NCBI GenBank assembly: GCA_940337035.1
Contig: OW679200.1
Coordinates: 18,433,303 to 18,497,302, forward strand
Direction of reading: 5' to 3'
Length of the DNA stretch: 64,000 nt
From: Agriotes lineatus
Lineage: Eukaryota > Arthropoda > Insecta > Coleoptera > Elateridae
In this document: positions 53,871 through 64,000 of the stretch, in pieces
Numbering within the stretch: the first letter of the stretch is position 1
Layout of the letters: every line of letters begins with the position of its first letter
Notes under the pieces: generated by a model
What the model saw: the letters and a program-made list of their open reading frames with translations, nothing else
The model's database searches: none
Told to the model about the DNA's origin: nothing
Made by a program: the position numbers and the translations under genes

Positions 53871-56800
53871 GCAGTGTAGCAAAGTTTTGCAAGCTAGTTC
53901 CTGAGCAGGATGCGGTGAATATTTGTAATACACTTCAATACGTGTACTAGCCGTCCACAAGCAACTGACAAAAAGCTCCCTCCCTCACAATTTACATTGT
54001 CGAGCACACAGATCGTTATTAAACGAATTTGCTGATTGTGACTAAAATAGTCGAAACGGGCAGCCCCTACAAAACTACTAAAAGTCATAGCATAAAAAAA
54101 ATTACTTGACATGAATGAGGCATACAATTCATAACGCTGTAGCCGATATATTCCACAACGATCTGCTTAGAACTATACTGAAATTCGTAGACAAAACGTT
54201 ACGATCTTATCTCTCGGCATATGCTCGTACCTACACGAAAAATCTTTCCCTGGTTCGACCGCGATGGAAATCGTAAGAAAGGTACCTGAGGATTTTCAAT
54301 CCTGTAGGACGGACGACCATGAAAAAACCACAGGACGAATTGACTTTGAGTTCTGTAGTTATGCTGCCCAAGAACTGCACGATCGAAGTCTGCGGGCTTT
54401 TCCTCAGTATGACAGTGTAGAATTGTAGAAAAGAACAGCCTTTGTAGAAAGTGTTTTCGCCAGCGTAGCTGGACGGCACACCCAACTTCTTATTATTCCT
54501 TTCTCTAGGTGTTCCTCACGATGACATTAGAGCCTTAATACGGAAAACACTGATCGGAGTATTAAGAGGCCTGAAATATTCCAACATCGTGAAGCAACTA
54601 CATAACCCCATTATTCTAAGTAAGACAACTCCTGGATATAAAATTAATTTCCATTTGAGCATAATTTATACGTAACTTTCTATCACTTTCTATCCCCATT
54701 CTTCTATAGCAGAAAGATTTGCTAAGCCGTTGAGATTTAAAACATCCCAGTAATCTCAATCGAGGCAAAGGTTACTCTCGTCCTTCCACGTAGAAAGTAC
54801 TCACTACACTTTTGTAGGTAAACTTCTTCTTTCCGATTGCTAAAAGAGTTTTGCCTCTGGCGTGGTTGAAACGGTAAATTACTGTGCTCTTTTGCTTCTC
54901 TCCTAATAAAACCACTTATGAAAGTGAGAGAATGTTGAATTCTTCTAACTTAACAATGACACAGCTCCATCCCGGACGTCGTTTGTTACAAAAAATAATT
55001 TGTGGTTGCTCTATATCGTACGACATAACGATTACTACAAATTAACTATAAAATGTGCCTAGTAGAAAAGAGACACAATCGATCTCAGACTTGCTTACTC
55101 ATATATTTGTTGCTTTGTATTGCGTATTTTTAGTATTTTATGTCAACACAACAGCGGGATAAAATTCACAAACCAATTTTTGTTATATATTTTATACCTT
55201 GAACAAATACCTCACTAGAAAAGTAAGGTAGCATTTTTTTATATTTTCCTTTAATAAACTAATGTACAAGAGATTCATCAACTGTTAGGTACCTACCTAT
55301 ATAATATGCGGTTATCTCTTGATCACGTCGCTAACTAAAAACTGATATGAGCATGTAAGGTCAACCTTGTGACATATTGACATCTTCATTGATATTTGTT
55401 TGCGTCAATATATTTTCTCAAAAATTACTATACATTATTGACCCAACTGAAAGAGTTACTTACGCCTATCCTTACAAAAACGCGCAACCTTTGAATACAA
55501 TTTTTCTATTGGCCGAACTTCTAAAACCCGCATCACAAGCAGGTGCGTACATGGACCAAGGTAATCTTACTTATTTGAAACTTGACGCGCTCTTTCTAAT
55601 TTGTAGAGTGTGAAACTGGTTCAGCAAACGCATAACTGTGAGGGAAGTGGCTTAACTATTTCTTTTCGGTGAACAATGTTTAATATGTATTGAATTTTAT
55701 TAACCGCGATCAAAAATTACGCCAATAGATCAACCCAATTCAATAGAGTCTCAAGCGAGACTCATATAGCGCCATAAAAAACTGCATCAAAGTTAAATCC
55801 AGAGGTGCTGCAAGTTCGCCATAGGTTTAGCTGTGGTAGTCAAGCACAGAAAATGTGTGCTAGGGTGCCGTCGTGTCGTATTGAAGCTACATCTGTCTAT
55901 GGATCTAACGTCCAAAGCACAGCTTACAACAATTCTGTACAACTAGTAGAAACTAAAATAAGATCATTATACAGAGCAGAGTTAGTTATTTTGCAATTTT
56001 GTGACGCTAGCACCTGCACAAAATTCAATCTATGCAAAAATAGTATACTTGGAATTTTCTCGCCCCCAATACTCCACAATCGGCGCTTGAAGCTCCCTGT
56101 GACCAGATTCAATATAAGCGATAAGTGCCACCGCGTACAGCAAAGCTCGGCGCATTCCCTCTACGCGTCCCCCTCCCCACATAAGAAAACCAAAAACAGC
56201 ACAACACCAGAATGCATGACCTGCTAAAGACACTTGCAGCCAGCGACCCGTCTCTAGCTGCAAGAACCAGCAGGTTCTAGGCCTAGATTTATACGAAACC
56301 GATCATATCCGTAAGGTACACTTAAGTCCGTAGACACACCTAACAAAATTGAGAACTCCCGACCCAAAACTCCTAACCACATAACATATTTGTGTGGCTT
56401 ATTGGATCCAGCATCTACAAATGCTTCCTTAAAACCGCTCCTCATATCGTATTCGTGGCTCGTGGTCTATTGGAACCACCTGGGGTTGTACTACCTTTCC
56501 CTGCGTCCTTAAAGATCAGAACTACAAAAACGGCGATAATACGCCTGCAACGTAGCAACGACGAAACCGAAAACTTACGGCGAGGGCGACGTTTACCATG
56601 TCCCGATGAAGCGCCTTGCTGACGCTCGGGATTTTACAAGATAAAGTTACGCTGCACTTTGCCTTGCAAATGCAAACATAATTGCTCGTCAAACAAAGTG
56701 TCACTTTTAATTCTAATAAAACAATATACTATTTAGACGTGATGACGTTTAGCAAACCTCAGTAAGAGTTCCGCCAAAAGTGACAGCTGTTCAATCGCGC

Positions 56801-57804
56801 AAGTGTAGACGAAAAACATCGCTGCTGCTAACATCTGTGAATTGGAAGCTAAATCTTCTGTATAGACATGAACCACAACAGAGCCTTCCCATTTATACTA
56901 AATTTCAAATAAGAATGCAGCAGGCGGCGTTCTAAACCCAAACTATGTTTTACGCTAGGAAAATATAAGTTTGTGTTTTACAATAATTTCGACATATATA
57001 ATACAAATAAACATTATAGGCCAACCTTTCATATCCACTATTTATGGGGTTTCCTTTTATATTTTTAGGATTCACATCGAATGTCAAATTGACAATTTTG
57101 AAAAATATTTGATCTTTAGATGCTTGTAATGATTACTTTGTTTCGACCAATCACGACAATAGTTGTGATTACTGCTTAGTTACAAGTGCTGCATGCTTAT
57201 TTGAAATTTAGTATAACTGAAACATCTATAAAAATTTACTGATTTGTGGTCTAAACTGTCAAGAAAAGTTGAAACAAGGCCTACCCCAACTCCTATAGAA
57301 ATTAATTCAGCTATATGTTCTACTATCGACTTTCGAAGCAGAATTGTTACCTAACAACGCAGATTTTATAATGGTAAGTGAAACGTGCGATGTACCTCGT
57401 TGCTTACCGCGTCAGTGTTACCTACGCGTACTGGTCAATAGAGTAAGGGACTATTGAACTGTTAATAAAAAAATTAGACGTAGAAGATATGTATTTATTT
57501 TTTTTTCACATGTTTATTAATTGAGTATTTACAATCTGTTATAGCATAACATTCAGTAAATAGTTTGGCATATAATACATAACATGAGGAAGTAATATCC
57601 AATGATAGTACTTCGTGATTCTGCAGCAAGTAAGGGTTAGTTGAAGACAGAATCTAATTAAGCTTCATACTTAAACTATAATTGAACCTAACCTATGTAT
57701 TTATTAACGTTAAAAGGAGTTATAGTACAATTTTGACAATTACATACCGGATGTAACACAATCCTGGTATACCCCCCTTTTTACTACTGTTGTGAAAATG
57801 TTTA
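53871..57804. other. Long stretch without recognisable genes
   Basis: Several short open frames exist but none carries a motif I know. The most gene-like piece is 54512-54619: after an acceptor-like tttctctag it reads PHDDIRALIRKTLIGVLRGL and LHNPIIL, then a gtaaga donor-like string. Composition becomes more balanced at 55800-56650, where overlapping frames on both strands are probably chance. Confidence 0.4.
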
Positions 57805-58110
57805 TTTCACATTATTACTTCCTTTTACTATAAAGGAAGTATTGGATTTACCCCAAAAATTCGAAATTGAGTTTTCAACAGATCTTCACGTTTTAGAGTC
57901 CCCTGATCCCAAAAAACATATTTTTTTTTCATTGGTCTGTCTGTGTGTCTGTGTGTCTGTCTGTCTGTCTGTGAACAGAATATCTCAAAAACAAAAAGAG
58001 GTATGGCGTTGAAACTTCATATATAAGTTTTGTGTACTATGTAGATTCCATAGCAAGCTTTTGAAGAAAAACGCATAACCGGAAGTAGATGTTTACTCTT
58101 GTGATTCTTC
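57805..58110 (+). repeat. Dispersed insect repeat with (GTCT)n
   Basis: Starts with a small hairpin (acttccttttac mirrored by ataaaggaagt, 57819-57841). It is followed by the ttcgaaattgagttttcaa block, a GTCT/GTGT microsatellite at ~57937-57972 and gaacagaatatctcaaaaac. I recognise this arrangement as a widespread arthropod repeat, but cannot name the family. Confidence 0.6.
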
Positions 58111-58717
58111 AGTTTTTTTCGATTTTTTCAAAAACGGCTCTAACGATTTTTTTTAAACTTTACATTTTTATTGAATTTTTAATGTGTATTGATGTGAGAT
58201 AGGTGATTTTCCAGTTGAATACTTCTAAAATGGGTTTCTTTTGTTTTCTTTTCTATTTTTTTTATTAACTTCTATTTTAAATAGAACACCCGGTATATTA
58301 TTACATTTTTGAATTCCGCTTAAAATTCTAGAGAAAATTTGTCTCTTGAACTAACACTCTATTTTGTACCGTTTTTGTAAAATTTGTAATTTTTGAAAAT
58401 TTTTGACAAATGCTTAAAAATTAAAAATAATTTTCTTGGCTAATTATAAGATCACTGTAAAAGGAAGTTGTGTGCGTGTATTACACCAGATTTTTTCCCT
58501 AATAACCATTTTAACATCGAAACCACGTAAACAATGTCTTAATGAAATTATCACGTTACTTCATTTTACTTTACGCATCGCCATGGCTAACCTGATTACG
58601 TATTATTGTAATTCGTCATTTTTCTGAAACTGGCTAAAATTATTGACAATTGCATCACGGCGCGTCCATCATCACGCAACAGTTTTATTGAGTTTGAGAG
58701 TTTTTGTGAAGTTGAAG
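58111..58717. other. Intergenic, upstream of recombinase fragment
   Basis: AT-rich up to ~58640. The last 80 bp (gcgcgtccatcatcacgcaa) are more balanced and would be the 5' UTR of the coding fragment that starts at 58718. An acacccggtatat string at 58286 resembles inverted-repeat element ends. Confidence 0.4.
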
Positions 58718-58860
58718 ATGAAATCTGAAGATAATCGCACCTCGCCTGAAGTATTTGAAGCGGCCGAGACAGCAACCAATGAGTTGTTGCCGGCCAAATC
58801 GCGCGGCCTTTATGAACGGCGGTACAACGACTTCATCAAATGGTGTGAATCGAAATTTCA
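58718..58860 (+). pseudogene. Crypton-like recombinase N-terminal (core-binding) fragment
   Basis: ATG at 58718 gives a short acidic leader (MKSEDNRTSPEVFEAAETAT) and then LLPAKSRGLYERRYNDFIKW, the start of the SAM-like core-binding domain of tyrosine recombinases in insects and other animals. After KWCESKF the coding sequence degenerates and a MITE follows at 58909, so the catalytic domain is missing. It belongs to a different subfamily from the gene at the left edge. Confidence 0.6.
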
Positions 58861-58908
58861 ATTATTTCACAATTTTGTCATTTGTTTAGAACCGTAGAAA
58901 AAATGTTG

Positions 58909-59029
58909 TATGTATTTCGAGTGTAAAGAGCCATTTTGGTATTCGGTTGCTTTTTCGCGCCTCGCTGCCGCTCGGCACGAAACTCGCATCCTCATACCAA
59001 AATGGCTCTCTTTACACACTAAATACATA
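58909..59029. mobile_element. Palindromic MITE interrupting the recombinase fragment
   Basis: tatgtatttcgagtgtaaag is mirrored by tttacacactaaatacata, with pairing through gagccattttggtat to a GC-richer loop (ctcgctgccgctcgg). Confidence 0.9.
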
Positions 59030-59548
59030 AATATCTATTTTAATCCTTGACACACCGTATTCACTTAATTAACATAATTCTTTGACATATAAATATTAAT
59101 TTTCCACTTCCTGTTTCGGCGAAAGTAATACTAACTTTTGATTTTTTTCTAAATATAATTTTTTTCTAAATTCTTCTAATAGTAACTCTCGTATAGATAA
59201 TAATGATTTAATTAACTACTACTTGGCAAATAAAAAACATGATCTGAAAAACTCGTTTCAGTTTGTTGAAACAAATGAATTGGAAGTTGGAAATATTCTT
59301 TATTCGCAATCACATTGTAATGGGTCGATTTCATGACATGACAACAGCTGGGAACTAGATGATTACTTGATACTAGCCAGGAAATTATTACATACCCCGA
59401 AAAATATTACATACCTGAAGAGTGGGGTGTTTCCATGGTAACAAAACATTGAGTGGGTTGTTTTCATGGTAACAAAAATATTAGCTACATCAAGATATCT
59501 ATTATTCAGAATTCAATTGTAGTTATTTTTAAAATTAGATGATTGCAA

Positions 59549-59693
59549 ATAAAATAGTATACATACCACGGTGGAAAGTTTCATTCCTGTCTCGAGATAA
59601 AGTTAACCTCGACGCTACGCGTCTCGGTAAACTACCTAATCTCTTGACAGTAATGAAACACTTCCCACCTCGGTATGTAATATACTATTTCGC
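59549..59693. mobile_element. Palindromic MITE nested in the LINE
   Basis: aaatagtatacataccacgg is mirrored by cctcggtatgtaatatacta, and the gtttcatt / aatgaaac blocks pair further in. The adjoining 59305-59548 is also foreign to the LINE and contains two ttacatac strings and two ccatggtaacaaaa-like copies. Confidence 0.75.
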
Positions 59694-61180
59694 CATTAAA
59701 TCAACATCTACGGGCCCTGATAACATTAATATAAATTTATTACAAATGTGCTGTCCTCATCTGTTGCCATACTTCACACACGTCATGAATTTCTGCATAG
59801 CAGAATGCGTCTTTCCAGATGTTTGGAAATCTGCACGAGTTATACCTCTGCCTAAAACAGACCTACCAACAGAATTCAAACAGCTTCGTCCAATAAGTAT
59901 TCCTTGCACATTATCTAAAGTTCTTGAAAAGATGTTAGATAAACAAATTCGCAATTACGTTAGCATGCACAATATTTTTCCAAAAACGCAATCTGGCTTC
60001 CGCCCCGGTTACAGTTACAATACTGCTCTAACTGCTATAACAGGTGATTGTATTCGAGCTACTGATAACAGGGAATTGACTTTACTAGTGCTTTTAGATT
60101 TTTCGAAAGCTTTTGACACCAACGACCACACGCTTTTGCTATCTATTTTACATTTCATAGGTTTTGATAACTCGGCTATCAGCTTAATAAAACATTATCT
60201 ATCTAATAGAACACAAATGGTTAGTATTCACCAAAAAACTTCCGATCCGCTAATAGTCACAATGGGTGTTCCACAAGGATCGATTCTAGGTCCTCTTCTA
60301 TTTTCACTGTATACGAATAATATATCTTCTTGCTTACAATATTGTAAATTTCACATGTACGCTGATGATACGCAAATATATTACTCTTTTCCGTATCATA
60401 AGCTGAATGAATCAATATCGTTGGCGAATGAGGACCTGGCGAGACTTGTGGAACTTTGTGAAAAACATTCATTAAAAATAAATGCCTCTAAATCTTCATT
60501 TATGCTGTTTGGTAATAGAGCAAGCAGTAAGGGAACAAGCAATTGCGTTGATTGACATAAAAGTAGGTGGTGAAGTTTTAGTGCAGAGCAATGTGTGTAA
60601 GAGTTTAGGTGTGCTCATTGATAAGGACCTACGTTTCCAACAACATGTTTCCCGGTGTATTCAGAAAGCGTATTATAATTTAGTTACTGTATGCTACCGT
60701 TATTGCCTTTCGAGAGATATGAAAATTTTGTTGTGTGATGCATTGGTCTTATCAAATTTTAATTATTGTGATACCCTTTATGCTCCATGTTTAACAAAAA
60801 ATACTGCAATAAGGATCCAACGCACTCAAAATTCATGCCTACGATTTATCTATGGTATACAGAGACGACAGCATGTATCTCATAAATTGAAAGAGACGAA
60901 CTGGCTTAGCATGTTCAACAGACGTAAATTACATACTGCAGTTTTTTATTTAAAAATAATTAACAATCAAGAGCCACCTTACTTGTTCGATAAAATTTCC
61001 TTTAGATCCGATGATCATCAAGTTAATATTAGAACAAAAAGTGCATTGACAATTCCACGGTTTAGAACTTATTTATTTAAGAGATCTTTTTCATATAATA
61101 TTGTCTATTATTATTATAATATAATACCTCGCCAATTAAGAACCCTACCTGAAACCAAGTTTAAAAGTACGTTTTTGTAA
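59694..61180 (+). pseudogene. LINE reverse transcriptase
   Basis: RT motifs in order: VFPDVWKSARVIPLPKT (59810), QSGFRPGYSYNTAL (59990), LLVLLDFSKAFDTND (60085), MGVPQGSILGPLLFSLYTN (60262), the catalytic MYADDTQIYYSF (60356) and the thumb (SLGVLIDKDLRFQQHV, ~60600). A single frameshift near 60540 separates the two long open frames (to 60555 and from 60482). There are no other stops, so this is the youngest LINE in the window. Confidence 0.88.
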
Positions 61181-61488
61181 TACCTACTTGTTAAATATTT
61201 GTTTAGGGACTGTTTAGTACTACGTAAGCAACCTCTTTACGGCCCGGCCGTAAAAAGTGTCCGTAAAGACCACGGCCTGCTAAATTGTGTGCCAAACGTC
61301 AAAGTGACGTTTGTCACGTGCTTACAGCCATACACAAAATTGGAAATAAATGACATTTATAAACAACAGTTGCAACGTCCTACGCACTCTCAATCATTCT
61401 AAAACGTCATTACACAAATCTAGCGTTTTTATGAAAATAAATTTAAAAAGATACGTATGAACGAATTGTATGTAGGTATTACAAAAAC

Positions 61489-61622
61489 TATTGTACAATA
61501 CACGTCCGTTAGGGCCATTACTGCCTCGCCAGTATTATTCGACTCGCTCTTCGAGCTCGTCTCACAAATTCTCTGGCTCGGAAGTAAAGGCTATCCTAAC
61601 GGACTTCTACTGTAAAATACTA
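61489..61622. mobile_element. MITE in the LINE 3' UTR
   Basis: ctattgtacaatacacgtcc is mirrored by ggacttctactgtaaaatac. The inner blocks tccgttagggcc and ggctatcctaacgga pair. The centre has a shorter palindrome (gactcgctcttcgagctcg). Confidence 0.75.
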
Positions 61623-61843
61623 TTAAAAAGCTTTTATTAAATCAGTAATATTTTCTCTCGGCTACTGGATATTACATAACACAATCGTCCAGCTGCTTTA
61701 TTTTTTCTAATTTTGTGGTACGGGTGCTGTAGAAGACCAATTAACCTGCCATCAGGTGGGTCAAACTGAACAGCTCCCATTTTCCAAAATTTAGTTTTCA
61801 TTGCACATTATGTAATCTGCTTCTTTTTTAAAATAAATGTTTA

Positions 61844-61872
<29 letters not shown>

Positions 61873-61876
<4 letters not shown>

Positions 61877-63765
61877 GAACATCCTATATGTTATTGTATT
61901 TTTGGATTCTACGTAATTTTCTGAATTCAATGACGATAAGTGACATTTAAATTGTAAAGCTTTTTTTAAATTGCATTTATATTTTTAATTTAAGTGTGTC
62001 AGAACTGTTCCGCTTTATACCAAACGACCCATATAATGCTAAAATTATATGATTTATGAGTAAACAAAGTTTTTCAAACCCGTTTTGGGGCGAAATGATT
62101 TCTTTTTTTTAAATCACTTCAAAGTTGGTGACGCTTGTGGTCGTGAAAATTATATATTTCAATATAAGCGAGAATATGAAATATTTTCAAGTCGCCATCA
62201 TACCACAATGAACGTTTGCGACAGTAAATCCTAGCAATGTGCATGTTCGCGAAGCGCATCCTCATTTCTCTCCTCTCAGGTGTTCGAAGTAAAGAGAGGC
62301 TCAAATGAGTACTTAAGGACATTATCTGGTCTGTACAGAACAACTTAAGCCCATGAACTAGCCCAAGATCCGAAACCTATACCCGATATATTGTCGAGGC
62401 GATTCTCGGTGGCAAACAACCCCTGTTTCTTTGTCGAACCTATTTTCGGTGTCAAAATAACTTCTAAACCACGTTGTCGAGCCGATTTTCAGTAGCAACA
62501 ACTTTCCTGAAACCGTCTCTGCTCGCCAGTCTGATATAGAAGGGCTCCTAACTTCAAACTCAACTTACGTGGTAAAAAGATCCCCAAGGCACCAAATAAA
62601 TTATCCATTATATTTGTGTTTATAGTTTTAGTTACAGAAAACCGCCACCATACTCATAGTCTTGTGGGTTGTGGTAATCAACTCAGGCGCTGCTGGCATC
62701 CATCAAACAGTTCAGCGATGCTTAAAAAAAGATTGTTCTTCATTTATACACGCTTGTTTGTACATACTTTGCTTTGAGGTTTATTTTAAGTTCTGTGACA
62801 TATACTCGTAATATTTCTAAATAAACCAATTTATTTCTATTCCTGTCTAATTGATCAAGTAATCTGGTACCCCGGCTTATAAGCTACACAGAAAGAGCAA
62901 TTGGTACCGACAAACATAAACTTTAATTTAAAATGTGACACATTACACGATGCGTAAGCTTTCCATTGTGCTCGAAGGTCTGTAGACTATCTTACCGCCC
63001 AATAAATTTCACTTCCATGTATCAAGGGTGCAGAATAAGCGCTTTTTGGCTCGTGATGGAAAAGTTATAGCACGAGGTGTAAAGCACCGAGGGCTATAAC
63101 ATGACAAGGGCCAAAGTCGCTGGTTGCATATAAAACTTTATGTACGTTCAAAACTGAATTTAAAAAGGGAGATCCAAACTAAATAAATTGTTGCCAATAA
63201 AAACAGGGCAATTCTTAGAATTTTAGCTGAATACTACCTTTGCAACTATGGTTTTCATTAATATGGCGTGTTTTTAAATAATAACTGCAATTGTGTCAGA
63301 GGACAAAAAAAATAGGTGGTCAACAAGACTTGCTTTACGCTTGAAAATGTGGTTTATCCGCAAACGTCAGAAAAGTGACAACTTATTTGTCTTTATTGAC
63401 AAGGTAAAAGTGTCACTTTATCTGCCTAAGCAGATAAAATAGCGACTTTTGCATACTTTATCTGCCTAAGCACACAAAATCGTTGCCCTCTTTCTTTCTA
63501 TGTTTGTTCGTTATCTCCTCCGAGGATACTGGACCGATTAAATTGTATGATGGCTTAAAATTTTGCTAATTTTTAGACTTAGATCCGTATGCCGGTTTTA
63601 TTTTCAAAGAGTACGAAAAAGTTTTAATTTAAATAAACCTTAAAGCAGCGGATCGGAGCATCTGTCGCCGTGGTTTATGGTGTGACAGCTGCTGTGGCCG
63701 TGTGCTATTAGCTCGGGTGATTCAGTATGTTCATATATCATTACAGTAGCGCGTTATTTGAATAA
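61873..63765. other. Right-hand intergenic DNA with small repeats
   Basis: No gene is recognised. A hairpin lies at ~63066-63105 (gttatagcacgagg mirrored by ccgagggctataac). tttatctgcctaagca recurs at 63417 and 63459. Confidence 0.4.
62390..62520 (+). repeat. Three degenerate ~45-bp tandem copies
   Basis: tgtcgaggcgattctcggtg (62392), tgtcgaacctattttcggtg (62433) and tgtcgagccgattttcagta (62482) are each followed by gcaaa/tcaaa..aac and a short variable part. No obvious function. Confidence 0.7.
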
Positions 63766-63834
63766 GATCGGTTGGCGCAGAGGTACAGTGTTCGCCTGTC
63801 ACGCGGGTGGCCTGTGTTCGATTCCCGGCCGATG
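63766..63834 (+). tRNA. tRNA-Asp(GTC)-like sequence, probably pseudo-tRNA or SINE head
   Basis: It has a perfect A-box consensus (tggcgcagagg, 63773-63783), an Asp-type anticodon arm (ttcgc ctgtcac gcggg, anticodon GTC) and a B-box-like tgttcgattcc. The outer stem pairs 6 of 7 (gatcggt with gccgatg). The D arm is short and the T stem is misaligned by about one base, giving 69 nt instead of ~72. That argues against a functional tRNA and for a decayed tRNA gene or a tRNA-derived SINE. Confidence 0.5.
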
Positions 63835-63921
63835 CATTCTTTTTAATTTAAATTCATATTAATGAAATTTACCTAAATACGTTTGCGGATAAAATAGTAT
63901 ATGTTATTCGGAGTAAAAGTG

Positions 63922-63996
63922 ACTTTATGTGGCTTAGCTGAATTATTTGCCTCACTGACGTTCGGCTAAATAAACTTCAGCTTCGCCACATAAAGT
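63922..63996. repeat. Inverted repeat at the right edge
   Basis: actttatgtggcttagctga is mirrored by cagcttcgccacataaagt. About 28-bp imperfect arms with a short loop (gcctcactgacg). It is probably a palindromic MITE or its remnant; the window ends 4 bp later. Confidence 0.7.
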
Positions 63997-64000
63997 ATCA

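Larger units (their letters stand above)
59170..61872 (+). mobile_element. Jockey/CR1-type LINE with two nested insertions
   Basis: Homology starts around 59170 (linker before RT, FVETNELEVGNILYS at ~59265) and is interrupted by ~390 bp of foreign DNA (59305-59693). It continues with AIKSTSTGPDNI to the end of the coding region at 61178. The element ends in an AATAAA-like signal and an ATT repeat at 61846-61873. A MITE at 61489-61622 sits in the 3' UTR. 5'-truncated like the other LINEs here. Confidence 0.85.

Noticed and set aside
55805..56622. Several overlapping frames on both strands
   Set aside because: Balanced base composition lengthens chance frames; no known domains or splice logic.

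Overview
The window is eukaryotic, repeat-rich DNA, almost certainly from an insect and possibly a beetle. Short GT..AG introns, TE families typical of arthropods (Ty3/gypsy, BEL/Pao, Jockey/CR1-type and RTE-like LINEs, Penelope, PIF/Harbinger, pogo/Tigger, Crypton-like tyrosine recombinases, Helitron) and many palindromic MITEs point that way. The species itself cannot be read from the sequence. One 100-N assembly gap lies at 47824-47923.

Layout. 1-1.7 kb: 3' part of a three-exon Crypton-like tyrosine-recombinase gene (+). 1.7-8.1 kb: AT-rich DNA with nested inverted-repeat elements. 8.3-9.7 kb: a four-exon minus-strand gene (354 codons) that resembles the zinc-finger N-terminal part of the same recombinase-type family but has no recombinase domain. 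10-17 kb (all minus): a RING-type exon, a CCCH-finger exon and a CCCH-CCCH-RING exon, interleaved with MITEs and two copies of one ~450-bp repeat. 17-19.2 kb: non-coding, with a small GC-rich hAT-like MITE.

19.26-29.15 kb is the most remarkable part. It is a head-to-tail macrosatellite of 1400/1401-bp monomers: six complete units and one truncated unit. Each monomer holds four (five in the first) 118-bp minisatellite copies, ~600 bp of non-coding DNA, an 89-bp fragment of another gene and the N-terminal coding start of a Helitron replicase/helicase-like protein. A longer version of the captured gene fragment lies just outside the array's right edge (29.5-29.9 kb).

31-62 kb is a TE graveyard with visible nesting. 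It holds an RTE-like LINE ending in (TA)n, a PIF/Harbinger pseudogene, a Jockey/CR1-type LINE carrying a MITE, and a pogo/Tigger pseudogene split by (TA)n plus a MITE. A Ty3/gypsy pol is split by a 2.6-kb LINE. Next come a doubly deleted BEL/Pao element with a probable LTR, a Penelope GIY-YIG relic, another Crypton-like N-terminus cut off by a MITE, and a fairly young LINE with two nested insertions. The window ends with a tRNA-Asp-like sequence and a hairpin.

No operon or classical host gene is visible. The only candidates for expressed non-TE genes are the zinc-finger genes between 8.3 and 16.8 kb. Assignments come from reading motifs and frames by eye; no database search was possible.
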